Shown here: positions 35,421 to 44,107 of the stretch, in pieces
Layout of the letters: each line of letters begins with the position of its first letter
Numbering within the stretch: position 1 is the first letter of the stretch
Assembly: GCF_011799805.1 (NCBI RefSeq)
Contig: NZ_WXUB01000001.1
Coordinates: 1,240,001 to 1,304,000, forward strand
Direction: 5' to 3'
Length of the DNA stretch: 64,000 nt
From: Maribellus sediminis
GTDB taxonomy: Bacteria; Bacteroidota; Bacteroidia; Bacteroidales; Prolixibacteraceae
Program-made: the position numbers and the translations under genes
Notes under the pieces: model-generated
The model's database searches: none
The model's input: the letters and a program-made list of their open reading frames with translations, nothing else
Told to the model about the DNA's origin: nothing

Positions 35421-35436
35421 TCCGTCAGCTGACGGA
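35421..35436. repeat. Perfect 16-base palindrome TCCGTCAGCTGACGGA
   Basis: The 16 bases read identically on both strands and lie 72 bases after lnt. They could be an operator, the stem of a short hairpin or one end of a dispersed repeat. No second copy was noticed in the window. Confidence 0.5.
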
Positions 35437-35912
35437 CTACAAGGCCTGTTTTTACAACCATAAAGAGCTTTCTCGGTTTAATTTTTTCTGTTGAGTTTAC
35501 CAATCTAATTAATGCGGAAAATATCTTTTTTCTATCTGAAAGAACGCTTGCTTGTTGATTCAAATGTAGCTGTAAGCATTGGTATATGCAAATTTTAGCA
35601 CTTAATTCTAGGCTTCCACAATGTAACAGATTGTTGGTTAGTTTATTAAAACCGGGCCTTTTTGTTGGAGTATAAATATTTAATTACGAATATGAACATT
35701 ATGATCCAATATTGTTTGAAAGGTCAGGAAATCAGCATGTTATATTCTTATTTCTAATGCCGTCCATTGATGAACGATTTTAAACCATCCCTAAGTAATT
35801 CAGTATGGTGCTTTTATGACGCCTGGCTAAGATTTAAGGTTTTGGAAATTCTGTTCAAACGGTATTGATATAACTGTGTACCTTTAATAAATCGACCAAT
35901 ACTAGAATAAAA

Positions 35913-35944
35913 AACGGGAATCGGAGATAATCCGGATTCCCGTT
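35913..35944 (-). terminator. Hairpin after the GH5-GH31 operon
   Basis: Ten-base arms AACGGGAATC (35913-35922) and GATTCCCGTT (35935-35944) flank a 12-base loop. On the minus strand the stem is followed by TTTTTATTC, as expected for a rho-independent terminator of the alpha-xylosidase gene. Confidence 0.8.
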
Positions 35945-35968
35945 CTACAACTAACTAATTAAACTAAC

Positions 35969-38800
35969 TTAAATATAAAGTTCAACTTTATTTCCATTGT
36001 ATTTTACAGTTTCAACCAAGCCTTTGTCCGACAGGAATGGAATGGCATTTTCACCTGAAACCTTGTGAATGCGGAACACTCGATTTTCGATCATTCCATC
36101 AAATCCACCTTCACGATCCGTGATCGTAAGTTTGTGTTGATCTTCGGAGTATTCAAACTTAATGGTGCTGAATTTTCCTTCCTCGTAATTGTAATTGGTC
36201 GATTCGTCTTCGTACAAGGTAAAACTTCCGTCTTTTCCGGTATATACATAAATGTCGATAGGCGCATCACGCTTCTGATCGGTGTATTCAATTTCAGGAC
36301 CGGCAGGAAGAATGGAACCTTCGCGCACATAAAGTGGCATCCGCTCGTAAGGAGCTTCCACATTGAGTTGCTGACCTCCTTCTATAAATTCGCCTGAATA
36401 AAGGTTGTACCAACCTGTACTTTCCGGGAAATAAACTTCACGTGAGGTCGCTTCATATTCGTATACCGGGCAAACCAGCAACGACGAGCCAAACATAAAC
36501 TGATCGCCAATATTCAAAACATTTTTATCTGCAGAAAAATCCATGGCTAAGCCACGCATGATGGTGTAATCTTCGTGGTAAACAGCGCCCGTAAGGCTGT
36601 AGATATAAGGCATCAAACGGTAACGCAGTTTGTTGTAATACAGCATCGATTTATACGCCGGATGGCTTTCGGGAGCGATGTTCCAGATTTCGCGGTAAGG
36701 ATACTGACCATGTACCCTGAAAAGCGGAGCAAAGGTTCCGAACTGGTACCAGCGGGTATTCAATTCGCGCCATTCTTTCATGTCTTCGCTGCCTTCCTCG
36801 GCACGTTCAAATTTCTTTTGAACACAGAAACCGCCAATATCCATGGTCCAGTAGGGCAGACCCGACATCGAGAAGTTGATCCCTGCCGAAATCTGTGCTT
36901 TCATATCCTCCCAGGTTGTACCAATGTCGCCACTCCAGGTAGTTGTTCCGTAACGCTGCATGCCGGCAAAACCCGAACGTGTCAGGATAAATACGCGGTC
37001 AACCGGATTTTCCTGACGCTGGCCTTCGTAAATACCTTTGGCATTCATTAAAGCATAAGCATTGAAATATTGGGTTGATGGCCCCATTGATGTTGGGTTC
37101 ATCAGTTTTTTGCGGTACTCTATACTGGCATTCGACAGAATATCGGGTTCGGTAGCATCGAGCCACCAGGCATCAATACCTTTCGAATAAAGTTTTTCGT
37201 TGATCTGTTTCCAAAACAGTTTTCGAGCGTCGGCGCTGTAGGCATCGTAAAAAGAACCGATATAACCCGGCCATATCCAGTCTTTGATGCTGTCGTTGAT
37301 GGCTTGTTTGTACATCCAGCCGTTCTCATCAAATTCTTTGTAATGTTCTGTTCCAAGGTAAAATTTGGGCCACACCGAAATCAGGATACGGGCATTGTTT
37401 TCATGCACCATGTCAATCATTCCTTCCGGATTGGGGAATCGTGCGGCATCAAAATCGTGACTTCCCCATTCGGTAACCGGCCAGTACGACCAGTCTTGCA
37501 CAATATTGTCGATCGGGATGTGTCGTTTCCTAAATTCTTTCAGGGTATTTTCCAACTCATCCTGTGTTTTGTAGCGTTCGCGACTTTGCCAGAAACCCAT
37601 GGCCCATTTCGGCATCACCTGCGCTTTTCCTGTAAGGTGGCGGTAGCGCGAAATCACATCGTCCATCGATTCACCTTTCATGAAATAGTAGTTGATCTGG
37701 TTGCCCATTTCAGAGTAAAACGAAATGTCATCCTGCTGTTCGGCCGGTACAGGAGACAGTGCTTTTAATCCGATGTACGAAATACCGCCGTCAGGAAACC
37801 ATTCCAGCTTCAGGTCGTGTTTTGTTCCGGGCTCCATTTCAACCTGGAATTTGGCTACTGATGGATTCCATGCAGTCCGCCATTTGTCGGCCATTAACTG
37901 CCCGTCGATCCAGATTTTTGTATAACCGGCGTAATACAGCAAGAAGTGATACAAGCCACTTTCAGGGGCTTCAATCTGTCCTTCCCAGGTTATTTTGGCA
38001 TTGTTGAAATCGAAACCTTCAGGGAAATTCTCAACAGTTTCCAGGTTTTCGTAATCGATGGTCGATTCGTTCCTGACCGTAAAAACATGGTCAGTTTCAG
38101 TATTGTCAATATAAGTTGCTGTCAGGCTGTTTGCTTCGCCGTCCTTGTTATAAAGTTTGAATTGATCCATTTGACCATAGGGACGCGGATCACCAAATCT
38201 CGATAGCGAATAGTTGTCCCACAACAAACCATAGTTTTTTGTTGAAATGATAAAAGGAATAGAAACCTTGGTATTGTATTGAAACAGTTCCTCGTTCTTG
38301 CCTTTGTAGTTCATTTCGTCGGCCTGGTGTTGTCCCAAACCGTAAAGCGCCTCGTTATCCGACGACTCGAAAACCTGTTGCATACTGTAGGCTTTTACAC
38401 CGTCAACTTCAATTGGTTCGAGGTTTTTACCACCATTGGCTTTTTCCTGCAGGTAAAGGTTTCCTGCTTCGTCGTAGAATTGAACTTCGCCACTTAGTTT
38501 CGATACTTTTACTGTTGTTTTTGAAGTTGATACCAACAGAAAATCGCCGTCGTCTTTTACGTCGAATTCAACTGTTTTTATTTCAGACTGAACAACCAGG
38601 CTTTCTTCGTCGCTAAACGTTTTGGTGGCACTTGCCGAAACTTTTATGATCTCTTCATCAACCGGAGCGATTAGGATCGCTTTTACAGTGTTAGCTTTTG
38701 TTGGATATACGATCACTCCGTTTTCACTCGATTCCCAGTTTTGCTGCGAACACGAAAAACTAAAGAGTGCGATAAGCAGTACGATTAAAAATTGTTTCAT
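35969..38800 (-). CDS. GH31 alpha-xylosidase with PA14 insert (lipoprotein)
   Basis: A 943-residue lipoprotein (lipobox SFSC, Cys17). Domains in order are the GH31 N-terminal beta-sandwich (about 30-235), a PA14 domain inserted at about 250-350 (GLYHFLLYYAGYTKIWIDG), the TIM barrel (about 385-770) and C-terminal beta domains with DUF5110 (about 790-940). The nucleophile is Asp548 in WWLDATEPD and the acid/base is Asp625 in TWSGDIGTTW. The DATEPD wording and PA14 insert are those of xyloglucan alpha-xylosidases such as those of Bacteroides ovatus and Cellvibrio. It would release xylose from the non-reducing end of xyloglucan oligosaccharides, probably at the cell surface or in the periplasm. 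It follows the GH5 gene by 53 bases in one unit. Confidence 0.9.
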   Translation of the reverse strand: MKQFLIVLLIALFSFSCSQQNWESSENGVIVYPTKANTVKAILIAPVDEEIIKVSASATKTFSDEESLVVQSEIKTVEFDVKDDGDFLLVSTSKTTVKVSKLSGEVQFYDEAGNLYLQEKANGGKNLEPIEVDGVKAYSMQQVFESSDNEALYGLGQHQADEMNYKGKNEELFQYNTKVSIPFIISTKNYGLLWDNYSLSRFGDPRPYGQMDQFKLYNKDGEANSLTATYIDNTETDHVFTVRNESTIDYENLETVENFPEGFDFNNAKITWEGQIEAPESGLYHFLLYYAGYTKIWIDGQLMADKWRTAWNPSVAKFQVEMEPGTKHDLKLEWFPDGGISYIGLKALSPVPAEQQDDISFYSEMGNQINYYFMKGESMDDVISRYRHLTGKAQVMPKWAMGFWQSRERYKTQDELENTLKEFRKRHIPIDNIVQDWSYWPVTEWGSHDFDAARFPNPEGMIDMVHENNARILISVWPKFYLGTEHYKEFDENGWMYKQAINDSIKDWIWPGYIGSFYDAYSADARKLFWKQINEKLYSKGIDAWWLDATEPDILSNASIEYRKKLMNPTSMGPSTQYFNAYALMNAKGIYEGQRQENPVDRVFILTRSGFAGMQRYGTTTWSGDIGTTWEDMKAQISAGINFSMSGLPYWTMDIGGFCVQKKFERAEEGSEDMKEWRELNTRWYQFGTFAPLFRVHGQYPYREIWNIAPESHPAYKSMLYYNKLRYRLMPYIYSLTGAVYHEDYTIMRGLAMDFSADKNVLNIGDQFMFGSSLLVCPVYEYEATSREVYFPESTGWYNLYSGEFIEGGQQLNVEAPYERMPLYVREGSILPAGPEIEYTDQKRDAPIDIYVYTGKDGSFTLYEDESTNYNYEEGKFSTIKFEYSEDQHKLTITDREGGFDGMIENRVFRIHKVSGENAIPFLSDKGLVETVKYNGNKVELYI

Positions 38801-38853
38801 CGGTATATTTATTTACTTGTTATTGTCTCAAAATCTGTCCGTCTTATAATTTC

Positions 38854-40317
38854 TTAGAATGGATAGTTCCCTTCTTCAGCTCCTTTTAGCAAGCCTTTGT
38901 ACGAAAGCGAATCTCGCACCATGTTGTTGGTGCGGTCGAATATTGAATTATCCCAACAAAATGGTATAATGCCTTTATTTTTCGATTCGCGGGCAATTGT
39001 TTCATAAAAGTAAGCCCTCGATTCGTCGTGTTTTTGTTGCCATTCCTGGTTGCCCAAATGACGGTGCATCGCCCCGAATTCACCCAAAATAACAGGGATG
39101 CCGACATTCACAAACTTGGTTTTCGCTTTTAGGAACTGCGCGGCGAGGTAATTTTCTTCACAATCCCAGTTTGGATAACGGTCGGGTGCGTCGGCAACAT
39201 GATAGGGAGCCCCCCAGAAATAAAACATTTTTCCCCAGTCAGCATCTTCATCCATCAGGCAAAACTGATAGGGAGAATAGTAGTGAACTTCGGCAAACAG
39301 CCTGTTTGCTACTTGGTCGGTTGGCATAAACTGAAGCGAAACGGACTTGTCGATATTGGTATACGGTGCCTGTACGATGAGGTTCCGGTATGCATTCCGT
39401 CCACCGGTTGCCCGCACCACATCTATAAAAGTTTGCAGATAAACCTTTAAAACATTGGCCTGTTGCTGGTCTTCGGCATTTGGTTCGTTGGCACCTGCAA
39501 ACAAAAGGTGCTCATCGTAATCGCGGAAATACACGGCAATTTGTTTCCAGATAATCGCTTGTTTGGCCGCTAATTCTTCCTGTTTGGCCGGTGTGCAATT
39601 ATTTTCGAGCCAGCCGCCGTCCCAGTGAATGTTCAGAATGGCGTACATCTCGTTATTCACGCAATAATCAACAACTTCCTTTACCCGTTGGAGCCAACTT
39701 TCCTTTATTCGGTAATCTTCTTGGTCGATGAGGTACTGATCCCACGAACAGGGAATTCGAACCGCGTTGAATCCTGAAGCTTTCACCGCTGCGATCAGAT
39801 CGTTGGTTGTTTTGGGGTTTCCCCAGGCTGTTTCTCCGCCAATGGCTTCCAATGTATTCACCAGGTTCCAGCCCAGGTGGATTTTTGCAGCCAGTGTTTT
39901 TGCATCGCTCTCCATTCCGCTGGCGTCGGGTTCAATATAGCTGGCAATCGCCGGCTGGAAAGCATCCTGTGAAACGGAAATGCTGACAGGATCGACCTCT
40001 AAACCACTAATGGTAACAGTTGCAGAGCGCTCACTCTCTTTATAGCTGGCTTTTGCCGAAATGGTAATGGTTGCATTGGAATGTGAACTTTGCCGCGATG
40101 CAGTACACCACGGTTCATTGCTACTAATGGTCCATGCGGTGTTTGATGTAATCGAAATATTTTGGGTGCCACCATCGGCAGTGAAACTGAGTGAAACAGG
40201 GATAGCCGATAATTCATTTGGAATTAGTGGTTTGTCTTCCGGATTTTCTGATTTGCTGCATGCTAAACCAAGAGCGGCCAGCACAAAAAACAGAAGAACG
40301 TAGGTAGCCGATTTCAT
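38854..40317 (-). CDS. BACON-GH5 endo-glucanase (probable endo-xyloglucanase, lipoprotein)
   Basis: A 487-residue lipoprotein (lipobox GLAC, Cys20). A BACON immunoglobulin-like domain (about residues 38-120, SNTAWTISSNEPWCTAS) precedes a GH5 TIM barrel (about 135-475). The acid/base is Glu278 in FAGANEPN and the nucleophile Glu413 in VILGEFGA. The BACON-GH5 arrangement is that of the surface endo-xyloglucanase of B. ovatus, and pairing with a PA14-GH31 supports the same substrate; a mixed-linkage glucanase or cellulase is the main alternative. It heads the GH5-GH31 unit and has an excellent promoter at 40354-40383. Confidence 0.87.
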   Translation of the reverse strand: MKSATYVLLFFVLAALGLACSKSENPEDKPLIPNELSAIPVSLSFTADGGTQNISITSNTAWTISSNEPWCTASRQSSHSNATITISAKASYKESERSATVTISGLEVDPVSISVSQDAFQPAIASYIEPDASGMESDAKTLAAKIHLGWNLVNTLEAIGGETAWGNPKTTNDLIAAVKASGFNAVRIPCSWDQYLIDQEDYRIKESWLQRVKEVVDYCVNNEMYAILNIHWDGGWLENNCTPAKQEELAAKQAIIWKQIAVYFRDYDEHLLFAGANEPNAEDQQQANVLKVYLQTFIDVVRATGGRNAYRNLIVQAPYTNIDKSVSLQFMPTDQVANRLFAEVHYYSPYQFCLMDEDADWGKMFYFWGAPYHVADAPDRYPNWDCEENYLAAQFLKAKTKFVNVGIPVILGEFGAMHRHLGNQEWQQKHDESRAYFYETIARESKNKGIIPFCWDNSIFDRTNNMVRDSLSYKGLLKGAEEGNYPF

Positions 40318-40353
40318 TTTAATAATTTATTCGTTAGAGTTAGATGTGAAGTA

Positions 40354-40383
40354 CAAATATAATCTATATTGTGAAAACGACAA
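40354..40383 (-). promoter_or_regulatory. Consensus Bacteroidota promoter of the GH5-GH31 operon
   Basis: On the minus strand TTG (40383-40381), a 19-base spacer and TATATTTG (40361-40354) match -33 and -7 elements exactly. The GH5 start codon lies 36 bases downstream. Confidence 0.8.
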
Positions 40384-40490
40384 TAACTTTCCTGCAACAG
40401 GATGAAAAGTATTGAAATGCTGTTCGTTTTAGGCAACTATAGTTTCCTTTTTCTAAAATAATACGAACGGTAGAGATAAATTTTAATGCT

Positions 40491-40498
40491 TAACTTTA
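40491..40498 (+). promoter_or_regulatory. Possible -7 element for the GH26 gene
   Basis: TAACTTTA differs from TAnnTTTG at one position and lies 40 bases before the GH26 ATG. No -33 element is evident, so the assignment is tentative. Confidence 0.35.
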
Positions 40499-40538
40499 CT
40501 TCTGCTAAAATCATGCTAAACGATTCAAATCTGTTCGA

Positions 40539-41645
40539 ATGAAACTTTTGTCGATTCTATCACTGTTGTTTCTTGCCAACATTACATGGGCTCAAAAGAG
40601 TATGCCTACCGACTCAAAGGCCACAACTGAAACAATCAATCTGTACCGTAACCTGATGCAACTGCAACACGAAAAACTGATGTTTGGACATCAGGATGAT
40701 CTGGCTTACGGGCACACCTGGGTGTTTGAAGAAGGCCGCTCGGATGTGAAGGAGGTTTGTGGTGATTATCCGGCGGTTTATGGTTGGGAGCTTGGTCACA
40801 TTGAACTGGGTGACGCTTACAGTCTTGATTCTGTATATTTCGATAAAATTCAAAAGTGGATAAAAAAAGTATACGACAGAGGTGGCGTAAATACCATAAG
40901 CTGGCATTTGCGAAATCCTTATACCGGCGGCACAGCCTGGGATACATCATCAAAACAAGCGGTTAAATCTATTTTGCCGGGAGGCGAAAAACACGAGTTG
41001 TTTTGCACGTATCTCGACCGACTGGCAACTTTTCTGGAAGGACTAAAAACGGAGGATGGAACATACATTCCGGTTCTTTTCAGACCTTATCATGAGCACA
41101 CCGGAAGTTGGTTCTGGTGGGGAAAGAATCTCTGTACTCCGGTCGAATACAAAGCACTGTGGCGGTTTACGGTAGGTTATCTTCAAAACGAAAAGAATAT
41201 ACACCATCTTTTGTATTCGTATTCGACTGATCGTGTTAAAACAGTTGATGAGTACCTGGAGCGCTATCCCGGAGACGATATTGTCGATATTCTGGCCTTT
41301 GATCTTTACGACCGTGGCCCCGATTATCCTGAGGCATTAAGAACCTGCGCGACCATTGTAACCGACTTGGCTAAAAACAGAAATAAAGTGGCAACCATGA
41401 GTGAAACGGGTGCATCGCTTTCCGAAAATCCTGAGTGGTGGACAAAAACTTTGCTCGAAGCTGTCAAACCCTTCGATTTGTCGTATGTGCTTGTTTGGCG
41501 AAATCCTTGGAAACGTGCTGATCACGGTGCATTTGGACCTTACAAAAACAGCCCTGATGCTACAGACTTTGTGAAATTTTACAACGATCCGAAGACCGTA
41601 TTTCAGAAAGAAGTAAGCAAGCTAAATCTGTACAAAAGTAAGTGA
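40539..41645 (+). CDS. GH26 beta-mannanase (secreted)
   Basis: A 368-residue protein with a signal peptide (about 1-18, ending TWAQ) and a single GH26 TIM barrel. The acid/base is Glu186 in FRPYHEHTGSWFWWG and the nucleophile Glu289 in ATMSETGA. Conserved substrate-binding residues include GHQDDLAYG (about 50-58) and WHLRNP (about 122-127). It cleaves beta-1,4-mannosyl linkages; an exo-acting mannobiohydrolase is possible because many single-domain Bacteroidota GH26 enzymes act that way. It is the only rightward gene in the carbohydrate region and diverges from GH5. ManA, encoded at 23409, could process the mannose phosphate. Confidence 0.9.
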   Translation: MKLLSILSLLFLANITWAQKSMPTDSKATTETINLYRNLMQLQHEKLMFGHQDDLAYGHTWVFEEGRSDVKEVCGDYPAVYGWELGHIELGDAYSLDSVYFDKIQKWIKKVYDRGGVNTISWHLRNPYTGGTAWDTSSKQAVKSILPGGEKHELFCTYLDRLATFLEGLKTEDGTYIPVLFRPYHEHTGSWFWWGKNLCTPVEYKALWRFTVGYLQNEKNIHHLLYSYSTDRVKTVDEYLERYPGDDIVDILAFDLYDRGPDYPEALRTCATIVTDLAKNRNKVATMSETGASLSENPEWWTKTLLEAVKPFDLSYVLVWRNPWKRADHGAFGPYKNSPDATDFVKFYNDPKTVFQKEVSKLNLYKSK

Positions 41646-41669
41646 TTTAAAAAACTGAATTCAGGAAGT

Positions 41670-42437
41670 CTATTCCAGGAAAAAATTGGTCTCTATCAGT
41701 TGTGTGGCCCGGATGGCTTCTTCATTGGTTCTGAAGCTGTTTTTGTCTTTGCGGAGCAATTTCCTGAGTTCTTTCTTTTTATCGGGGAAAAGCGCAAGTA
41801 AGGAACCCCGTTTAAGCTTAACCTTTTCAAAATGCATATCGGGAAAGCAGATATAATAATTCCGACGCAGTACAAAATCCGAAACCTGCAATAAACCATT
41901 ACGGTCCTTATATGGCGAGGTTTTTTCCTCCATCGTCCGGTTAAATATTACAAGTTGAAGCCTACCTTCGTACAGCATTTCAAAATAATGATCGCCTTTT
42001 GGTATTCGGTCGAACTCCATTTTCTTAAAGCGTTGCGATGCTTTTACTCTTTTATCAAATACAAATTCTGATACCGCATCTTTATCAATTGTAATGGCGC
42101 GTCTGTTGTTTGTATTTAAATAGATCAATTCATCGTCTACAGTATTGTATTTAAGATGAAGGTTGGTGTAAACATCTCCGTTTATGAGAACTACCGAACC
42201 TGTTTCCCAATTGTCATCATAAAACTGTGAACCTCTTGGTATATAAATCGGATAGAATTGTTTGCCGGGGATTTTGTAATTCGTGGTATTCGAAGCCGTT
42301 GTTAGTTTTATCTCAGGCGAAAATTTGTTTTTCTGTGCCCAGGAAACCGACACCAGCAGCATAAACAAAACAAAAGCCAGAACGCATTTTGTATTAAATG
42401 CCATTACTGATTTAGCGTATGTTTTTGTGTACATCAT
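41670..42437 (-). CDS. Small secreted protein of unknown function, last gene of the TonB operon
   Basis: A 255-residue protein. A signal peptide ends SWAQK; the N-terminus may start at 42437 or at an internal ATG eleven codons later, which would give a more usual signal. The mature part contains GSVVLINGDVYTNLHLKYN, a pattern seen in Bacteroidota envelope proteins, then beta-rich sequence, and ends with a lysine-rich helix (FPDKKKELRKLLRKDKN) and an aromatic C-terminus. I do not recognise the family. A similar architecture recurs in the gene at 60817. It starts 20 bases after the macroglobulin/plug-like gene. Confidence 0.65.
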   Translation of the reverse strand: MMYTKTYAKSVMAFNTKCVLAFVLFMLLVSVSWAQKNKFSPEIKLTTASNTTNYKIPGKQFYPIYIPRGSQFYDDNWETGSVVLINGDVYTNLHLKYNTVDDELIYLNTNNRRAITIDKDAVSEFVFDKRVKASQRFKKMEFDRIPKGDHYFEMLYEGRLQLVIFNRTMEEKTSPYKDRNGLLQVSDFVLRRNYYICFPDMHFEKVKLKRGSLLALFPDKKKELRKLLRKDKNSFRTNEEAIRATQLIETNFFLE

Positions 42438-42457
42438 TTTATTTTTGCCTTTATCGC

Positions 42458-44107
42458 TTACCGGTTTTCGAAAACCTTGTGGTGTTGTAAAATATTTTGT
42501 TGTTTGCTTATTACAATTACGTCAACTACAATATCTCCCTGTATATCCGAAGTATCGAAATTTATTGTTTCCGAAGAGCTTACTTCTGTCCATGTTTTCC
42601 GGAAGAAAACCTTTTTGAAATCAGGAGTATTTGTTCTTCTCCAAGAAGTGTTCTTGAAATTCCATTTTGATTCAGGCTGCAAACACTGGTAGCGTATCAG
42701 GTTGACTCCTTCAATGTTCTCCACCCAGGTCGTCGATGGCTGGTGAGTATAAACTGCCAGTACTCCGCTAAAGCCAAGGTCACCAAAATACTGTTTATAG
42801 AAAACCGCATCAACCTTTTTTATTCTGCTAGTTCCCATGTCGGAAAATATTTTAGGATCGAACACCGGAACGCCATCCAGTAGTTTAAAAGGTTCGTCAT
42901 TGAAAATATTATCGGTGCCGTGGTCGAACAAACGGATGGTCACTTCATCTTTTCGTTCACGGTACTGAACACCACGCAGAATTTCGCGCGAAATTTCCTG
43001 GAAATCGGGTAGATCGATAAATTCTTCAGGGTAAAATGAAGCAGTTGGCTTCCCGTAAAACGGATAAGAAAATTCGGTACTTATCGAAAACGTATCGGTA
43101 CTGATCTTGTTGTAAGTTTTGAAAAATCTGTCGAAATAAGCCGCTTTTATAAGGTCTTCTGCATAGCTTCGTTCTTCGTTATTCATGAATTTTTGAGAAG
43201 TAACAAAAGCCGGTGTCTCAATGTAGTTTTCATAGAATTCAATGCTGTTCAAGCCAGGCGTTTCTGTTAATTCCTGAACGATGAGGTCGCCAATTCCGTA
43301 GGCATTCCGCAGGTAGAAATAAAAACGACCAAGACTGTCGGAAATGCAATAATCGAAGTAGGGTAGAGTATCCGATATGCTTAGTATTATCTTTGCCCCC
43401 TGAACTTCTTTTCCATCCTGATTCGAAAATATTTTACCCTTTATCAGCAAACCATTCTTTTCGCGAAAGGGCATATATGCTGCTTCTTTTTGAACAAGTG
43501 GAGCACTTACCCAACCCGTACTGAAAGCTTCCGAGTTGACGTCGGCCAAGCGGGCAGTAACGATCATTTCTTCTGCTTCGTTCTGAATTTCTTCAGGAAT
43601 GTTGATGGTGAAACTCACAGGCTTTGATCCTTCCACTCCCTTGTTCTTTACGATTCGAATCTCGTTTAACTGATCGAAATTTTGCAATGAAAATTCGGGG
43701 TAGTTTAAACTACTGATTTCAGTGTCGAAGCGGTTATATACCGTTAAAAGGCGTTGATGAACCACAGCAGATGTTTGTGCCATTTGTACATTGGTAAACG
43801 CTTTTAAAACGTAGGTGCCGCTTGAAAGCGAATCGGGAACGGGCAGAAAACCGCGGCCGGTAATTTCGTTTGATACAATGTTTACGCGTGTGATATGTTT
43901 GCCATCCAGTTTATCAAGTTGAACATGAACCACATTTCCCGCTACGTTTTCACGTGTACCATCGAAAACCGCTGTGGTGAACCAAACGGTGTCGCCGCTG
44001 ACGCATGAAGTACGGTCGGGAATTAAAAATACCTTTTCCTGTGCAGTGGTGGTTAGTCCCATTACGAACACGAACAAGAGTAATATGGCTGAATATTTTT
44101 TATTCAT
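42458..44107 (-). CDS. Secreted macroglobulin-like protein with a TonB plug-like C-terminal domain
   Basis: About 549 residues from the ATG at 44107, with a signal peptide ending TTTAQ. The first part resembles an MG2 macroglobulin domain (FLIPDRTSCVSGDTVWFTTAVFD, then GTYVLKAFTN), and the middle has a carboxypeptidase-regulatory-like segment (ISDSLGRFYFYL). The last third shows a plug-like stretch (FKLLDGVPVFDPKIFSDM, then IKKVDAVFYKQYFGDLGFSGVLAVYTH) without any barrel after it. Its start overlaps the DUF4249 gene end by 8 bases, so translation is coupled. It may dock to the outer-membrane receptor encoded upstream. Function unknown. Confidence 0.7.
   Translation of the reverse strand: MNKKYSAILLLFVFVMGLTTTAQEKVFLIPDRTSCVSGDTVWFTTAVFDGTRENVAGNVVHVQLDKLDGKHITRVNIVSNEITGRGFLPVPDSLSSGTYVLKAFTNVQMAQTSAVVHQRLLTVYNRFDTEISSLNYPEFSLQNFDQLNEIRIVKNKGVEGSKPVSFTINIPEEIQNEAEEMIVTARLADVNSEAFSTGWVSAPLVQKEAAYMPFREKNGLLIKGKIFSNQDGKEVQGAKIILSISDTLPYFDYCISDSLGRFYFYLRNAYGIGDLIVQELTETPGLNSIEFYENYIETPAFVTSQKFMNNEERSYAEDLIKAAYFDRFFKTYNKISTDTFSISTEFSYPFYGKPTASFYPEEFIDLPDFQEISREILRGVQYRERKDEVTIRLFDHGTDNIFNDEPFKLLDGVPVFDPKIFSDMGTSRIKKVDAVFYKQYFGDLGFSGVLAVYTHQPSTTWVENIEGVNLIRYQCLQPESKWNFKNTSWRRTNTPDFKKVFFRKTWTEVSSSETINFDTSDIQGDIVVDVIVISKQQNILQHHKVFENR

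Larger units (their letters stand above)
35350..35968. other. 619-base interval without a recognisable gene
   Basis: AT-rich sequence between lnt and the carbohydrate locus. It contains a perfect 16-base palindrome at 35421-35436 and a terminator hairpin at 35913-35944. I see no tRNA, no convincing frame and no mobile-element ends. Confidence 0.6.

Noticed and set aside
35315-35563. 82-codon minus-strand frame overlapping the end of lnt
   Set aside because: It overlaps a secure gene and spans the 16-base palindrome; its composition does not look like a protein of this genome.
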